Shown here: positions 61,769-64,000 of the stretch, piece after piece
Numbering within the stretch: the stretch's first letter is position 1
Layout of the letters: each line of letters starts with the position of its first letter
Source: Glycomyces sp. NRRL B-16210
GTDB taxonomy: Bacteria; Actinomycetota; Actinomycetes; Mycobacteriales; Micromonosporaceae
DNA: 64,000 nucleotides
Assembly (NCBI RefSeq): GCF_000719515.1
Contig: NZ_JOGR01000004.1
Span: forward strand, 1 to 64,000
Reading direction: 5' to 3'
Notes under the pieces: generated by a model
Told to the model about the DNA's origin: nothing
Database searches by the model: none
The model's input: the letters and a program-made list of their open reading frames with translations, nothing else
Program-made: the position numbers and the translations under genes

Positions 61769-61781
61769 AGGGAGCCTCGCC

Positions 61782-62420
61782 GTGACCGACGTCCGCAGCC
61801 AGTACCTCGCCGCCGCCCAGACGGGCCTGGACCTCCTCGCCCGCCCGGAGGTGGCCGACCAGTGGGGCGGGCCTTCGGCGCTGGAGGACTTCAGCGTCGG
61901 CGGACTGGCCGCGCACCTGGCCAACCAGATCCTCTCGGCGGTCCAGGCCATCGACACCGACTACACCGGGCGGCCCCGCCGCAGCCTGTACGAGCACTTC
62001 TTCGGCGCGCCCTGGCTCGCGGCGGGACCTGAGGCGGCGGCGAACGTGGCGATCCGCGGCGGCGGCGAGCGACTGGCCGAGACCGGCCCCGCCGGCGTCC
62101 ACGCCGCCGCCGCAGCGGCGCTGGCGACCTTGCGTGAGCGGCTGCCGGGCGTGGCCGCCGATGCGCCGGGCGGCAACGCGTCGTGGGCGTATGCGACGAC
62201 CTTCGACGAGTTCCTCGTCACGCGCATCATGGAGCTGGTCGTCCACGCCGACGACCTGGCCTGCTCGGTCGCGGTGGACACGCCCGAGTTCGACCAGGAC
62301 GCCTTCGACACCGCCGCGGCCGTGCTGACTCGCTTGGCGGCCCACCGCCACGGCCAGGCGAACGTGGTGCGGGCCCTGGCTAGGGCCGAGCGGGCCCCGG
62401 CCTCGATCAGCGGCCTGTAG
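61782..62420 (+). CDS. mycothiol-dependent-type DinB protein
   Basis: The 212-aa protein has the maleylpyruvate isomerase N-terminal fold (MDMPI_N, DinB-like four-helix bundle): FSVGGLAAHLANQILSAVQA with one metal His, and ELVVHADDLACSV with the second His region. Family members use mycothiol or act as small metal-dependent transferases. GTG 61782 follows AAAGGGAG; an upstream ATG at 61746 lies within the previous gene and is less likely. Confidence 0.82.
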   Translation: MTDVRSQYLAAAQTGLDLLARPEVADQWGGPSALEDFSVGGLAAHLANQILSAVQAIDTDYTGRPRRSLYEHFFGAPWLAAGPEAAANVAIRGGGERLAETGPAGVHAAAAAALATLRERLPGVAADAPGGNASWAYATTFDEFLVTRIMELVVHADDLACSVAVDTPEFDQDAFDTAAAVLTRLAAHRHGQANVVRALARAERAPASISGL

Positions 62421-62460
62421 CCGGTCTCGTCACCGCACCGGCTGGGGTAGGGTCGCCGCC

Positions 62461-62904
62461 ATGGTCTCCCCGCCGACCCCCAGCGTCCGCCGCGCGTGGA
62501 TCGCCCTCGCCTGGCTCGCCGCGACCCTCGCCGGGCTCCTCGCCGCGGTCTGGGCCGTCGCCTGGGCCCTGGAGGGCGGGCCGGTCCCGAGCACGGCCAC
62601 GGTCGCCGAGGCGACCCACATGGCCTTCCCCGAGGGCACCGAGGTCGTCGAGGCCGACCTGGCGCAGATGCAGTCGCCGACGCCGGGCTCGCGCGCCGAG
62701 GTCACCGTCGACATCCCCTCGGAGGCGTTCGGCGACTTCCTCGACGCCAACGCCATGGAGGCGCCCCTGCTGGCCGGGACGACCCCGGCCGGATGGGCCT
62801 CGGGGATCATCCCGGCCGGATGCGGGCACGAGTCGTGCTGGGCGGCGACCATCATCGTCAAGGACGAGGCGGTCACCGTGACCCTCCACGTCACCCTCAT
62901 CTGA
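62461..62904 (+). CDS. 147-aa membrane-anchored protein, unknown
   Basis: The family is not recognised. One N-terminal helix (residues 12-38, AWIALAWLAATLAGLLAAVW) is followed by an extracytoplasmic domain with two close cysteines (GCGHESCW) that could form a disulfide. TAGGGT (62448-62453) ends 7 nt before the ATG, so the mRNA should be leaderless. It converges on ogt with a 6-nt gap. Confidence 0.68.
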   Translation: MVSPPTPSVRRAWIALAWLAATLAGLLAAVWAVAWALEGGPVPSTATVAEATHMAFPEGTEVVEADLAQMQSPTPGSRAEVTVDIPSEAFGDFLDANAMEAPLLAGTTPAGWASGIIPAGCGHESCWAATIIVKDEAVTVTLHVTLI

Positions 62905-62910
62905 GGCGGC

Positions 62911-63423
62911 TCAGGCGAACAGGGCCGGCTCGCCGCGCTCGAGCGACAGCAGCCGCTCCTTGCGCCACAGGCCCCCGGCGTAGCCGGTGAGCTTCCCGTT
63001 CGCCCCGATCACCCGGTGGCAGGGGACGACGATCGCGATCGGGTTGCGCCCGTTGGCGAGCCCGACCGCGCGCACTGCTTTGCGGTCGCCGATCCGCTCG
63101 GCCACGTCCATGTAGGACCAGGTCTGGCCGTAGGGGATCCGGACCAGCTCGGACCACACGCGGCGTTGGAAGGGCGTGCCGGTCGCGGCCAGGGGCAGGT
63201 CGAACTCCTTGAGGTCCCCGGCGAAATACGCGGTCAACTGTTCCTCGGCGGCCTCCAGGACCGGGGTCGCCTCGTGGGGTCCCCAGTCGGGGGGGATCTC
63301 CTCGACGCCCATGTGCACCAGCGTCACGCCCGCCTCGACCGCTACGACCGCCATCAGTCCCAGCGGCGACTCGAACGTCACATGCCTCGCCTCGGCCGCC
63401 TGCGGCCGCACTCGCACCTTCAT
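62911..63423 (-). CDS. ogt: methylated-DNA--protein-cysteine methyltransferase
   Basis: The 170-aa suicide enzyme removes methyl groups from O6-methylguanine. The active-site motif is [20 protein letters not shown], with [20 protein letters not shown] for the DNA-binding helix and the Arg finger in [13 protein letters not shown]. The N-terminal domain is short and degenerate. It follows the alkA gene by 8 nt, so the two form an alkylation-repair operon. Confidence 0.95.
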   Translation of the reverse strand: MKVRVRPQAAEARHVTFESPLGLMAVVAVEAGVTLVHMGVEEIPPDWGPHEATPVLEAAEEQLTAYFAGDLKEFDLPLAATGTPFQRRVWSELVRIPYGQTWSYMDVAERIGDRKAVRAVGLANGRNPIAIVVPCHRVIGANGKLTGYAGGLWRKERLLSLERGEPALFA

Positions 63424-63431
63424 CGCTTCTC

Positions 63432-64000
63432 CTAGTTCGTCGGCAGCTTGTTCGTCGGATGCTCACTGGAGGCCCACAGGTACTGCACCGCGTAGGAGCG
63501 CCACGGCCGCCACGGGAGCGAGCGGGCCTCCAGCGCCCGCCCCGCGCCCAGTCCCAGGCGCTCGGCGCCCTTGACCACCCCGAGGTCCTTGACCGGGAAC
63601 GCGTCGGGGTCGCCCAGGGCCCGCATCGCGATCATCTCTACCGTCCACGGGCCGACGCCCGGCACCTGCGCCAGGGCCCGGCGCGACCGGGCCCAGTCCG
63701 CGCCTGGACCGACCTCCACCGTGCCGTCGGCGAGGGCCTTGGCCAGGGCGAGCACGGTCCGTTTGCGGGCGTTGGGCATCGGCAGGTGGTCGGGGTCGGC
63801 CTCGGCGAGCGCCGCAGGGGCGGGGAACAGGCGCGTCAGGGCCCCTTCGGGGTCCTCGACGGCCTCGCCGTAGCGTTCGGCCAGCCGCGCGGCGACCGTG
63901 GCGGCCGAGGCGGTCGCGATCTGCTGGCCGATGACGGCCCGGATCGCGTACTCGGGGCCGTCGGCCTTGCGCGGCACGCGCCGCCCCGGGGTCTTGGCGA
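63432..64000 (-). CDS. alkA: DNA-3-methyladenine glycosylase II, partial
   Basis: The gene runs off the right edge; 189 residues of the C-terminal part are visible. [20 protein letters not shown] and [18 protein letters not shown] start the helix-hairpin-helix glycosylase domain; [20 protein letters not shown] is the HhH motif, and the following [13 protein letters not shown] holds the catalytic Asp. The missing N-terminus decides whether it is AlkA alone or an Ada-AlkA fusion. Next to ogt it forms an alkylation-damage module. Confidence 0.9.
   Translation of the reverse strand, partial: AKTPGRRVPRKADGPEYAIRAVIGQQIATASAATVAARLAERYGEAVEDPEGALTRLFPAPAALAEADPDHLPMPNARKRTVLALAKALADGTVEVGPGADWARSRRALAQVPGVGPWTVEMIAMRALGDPDAFPVKDLGVVKGAERLGLGAGRALEARSLPWRPWRSYAVQYLWASSEHPTNKLPTN

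Overview
The window comes from a high-GC actinobacterium, inferred from four things. Coding third positions are almost always C or G. A complete Pup-proteasome locus is present (mpa, dop, pup, prcB, prcA, pafA, pafB, pafC). RbpA and a separate lnt-ppm1 pair are present. Many genes appear to be leaderless. The gene order RecB-like nuclease, trmI, mpa, dop, pup, prcBA, pafA, pafBC, tatAC, helY, 5'-3' exonuclease matches the Mycobacterium Rv2119-Rv2090 region. A Glycomyces-like or related lineage is my guess, not something the sequence proves.

Layout. 1-160: the 3' end of a 5S rRNA and its terminators. 164-2076: an untracked 49-aa membrane peptide and a sugar-porter MFS gene. 2128-9061: two tandem, duplicated MacB/FtsX-type ABC exporters on the minus strand; a perfect 11+2+11 bp palindrome lies upstream of the second pair. 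9378-11305: a NarL-type two-component system. 11371-15553: RecB-like nuclease, methyltransferase, site-2 protease, TrmI and ferredoxin. 15672-28456: the pupylation/proteasome locus, with DUF3866 and two small membrane proteins, running into tatA-tatC. 28528-33050: HAD phosphatase, HelY helicase and 5'-3' exonuclease. 33251-37200: a polar amino-acid ABC importer and an amidohydrolase. 37201-37768: a gene-free stretch that folds into several nested hairpins and ends in an intrinsic terminator, a candidate structured RNA. 37769-41175: lipoprotein N-acyltransferase, polyprenol-phosphate-mannose synthase, FxsA and RbpA. 41455-50259: UMF1 transporter, membrane-anchored Hsp70-like protein, PadR, a solitary restriction-type nuclease in lower-GC surroundings, a divergent MurA paralogue, LysR and two small genes. 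50309-54077: an orphan response regulator, IMPACT-family protein, GH43 hydrolase, ArfB-like release factor and a phosphotransferase. 54156-64000: a Ski2-like helicase with DUF3516, two exonuclease III paralogues, a phosphatase-like membrane protein, a RipA-like secreted protein, a mycothiol-dependent-type DinB protein, and an alkylation-repair pair (ogt, alkA) that runs off the edge.

How the parts fit. The central 20 kb is one protein-quality-control module. Dop deamidates the C-terminal Gln of Pup, PafA ligates Pup to lysines, Mpa unfolds the tagged proteins and PrcBA degrades them. PafBC is known in mycobacteria as a DNA-damage transcription activator, which suits the density of repair genes nearby (HelY, RecB-like nuclease, 5'-3' exonuclease, two exonuclease III, Ogt, AlkA). 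A second theme is leaderless transcription: 19 starts in this window lie 6-8 nt after a TANNNT-like -10 box. In several cases this also settles the start codon.
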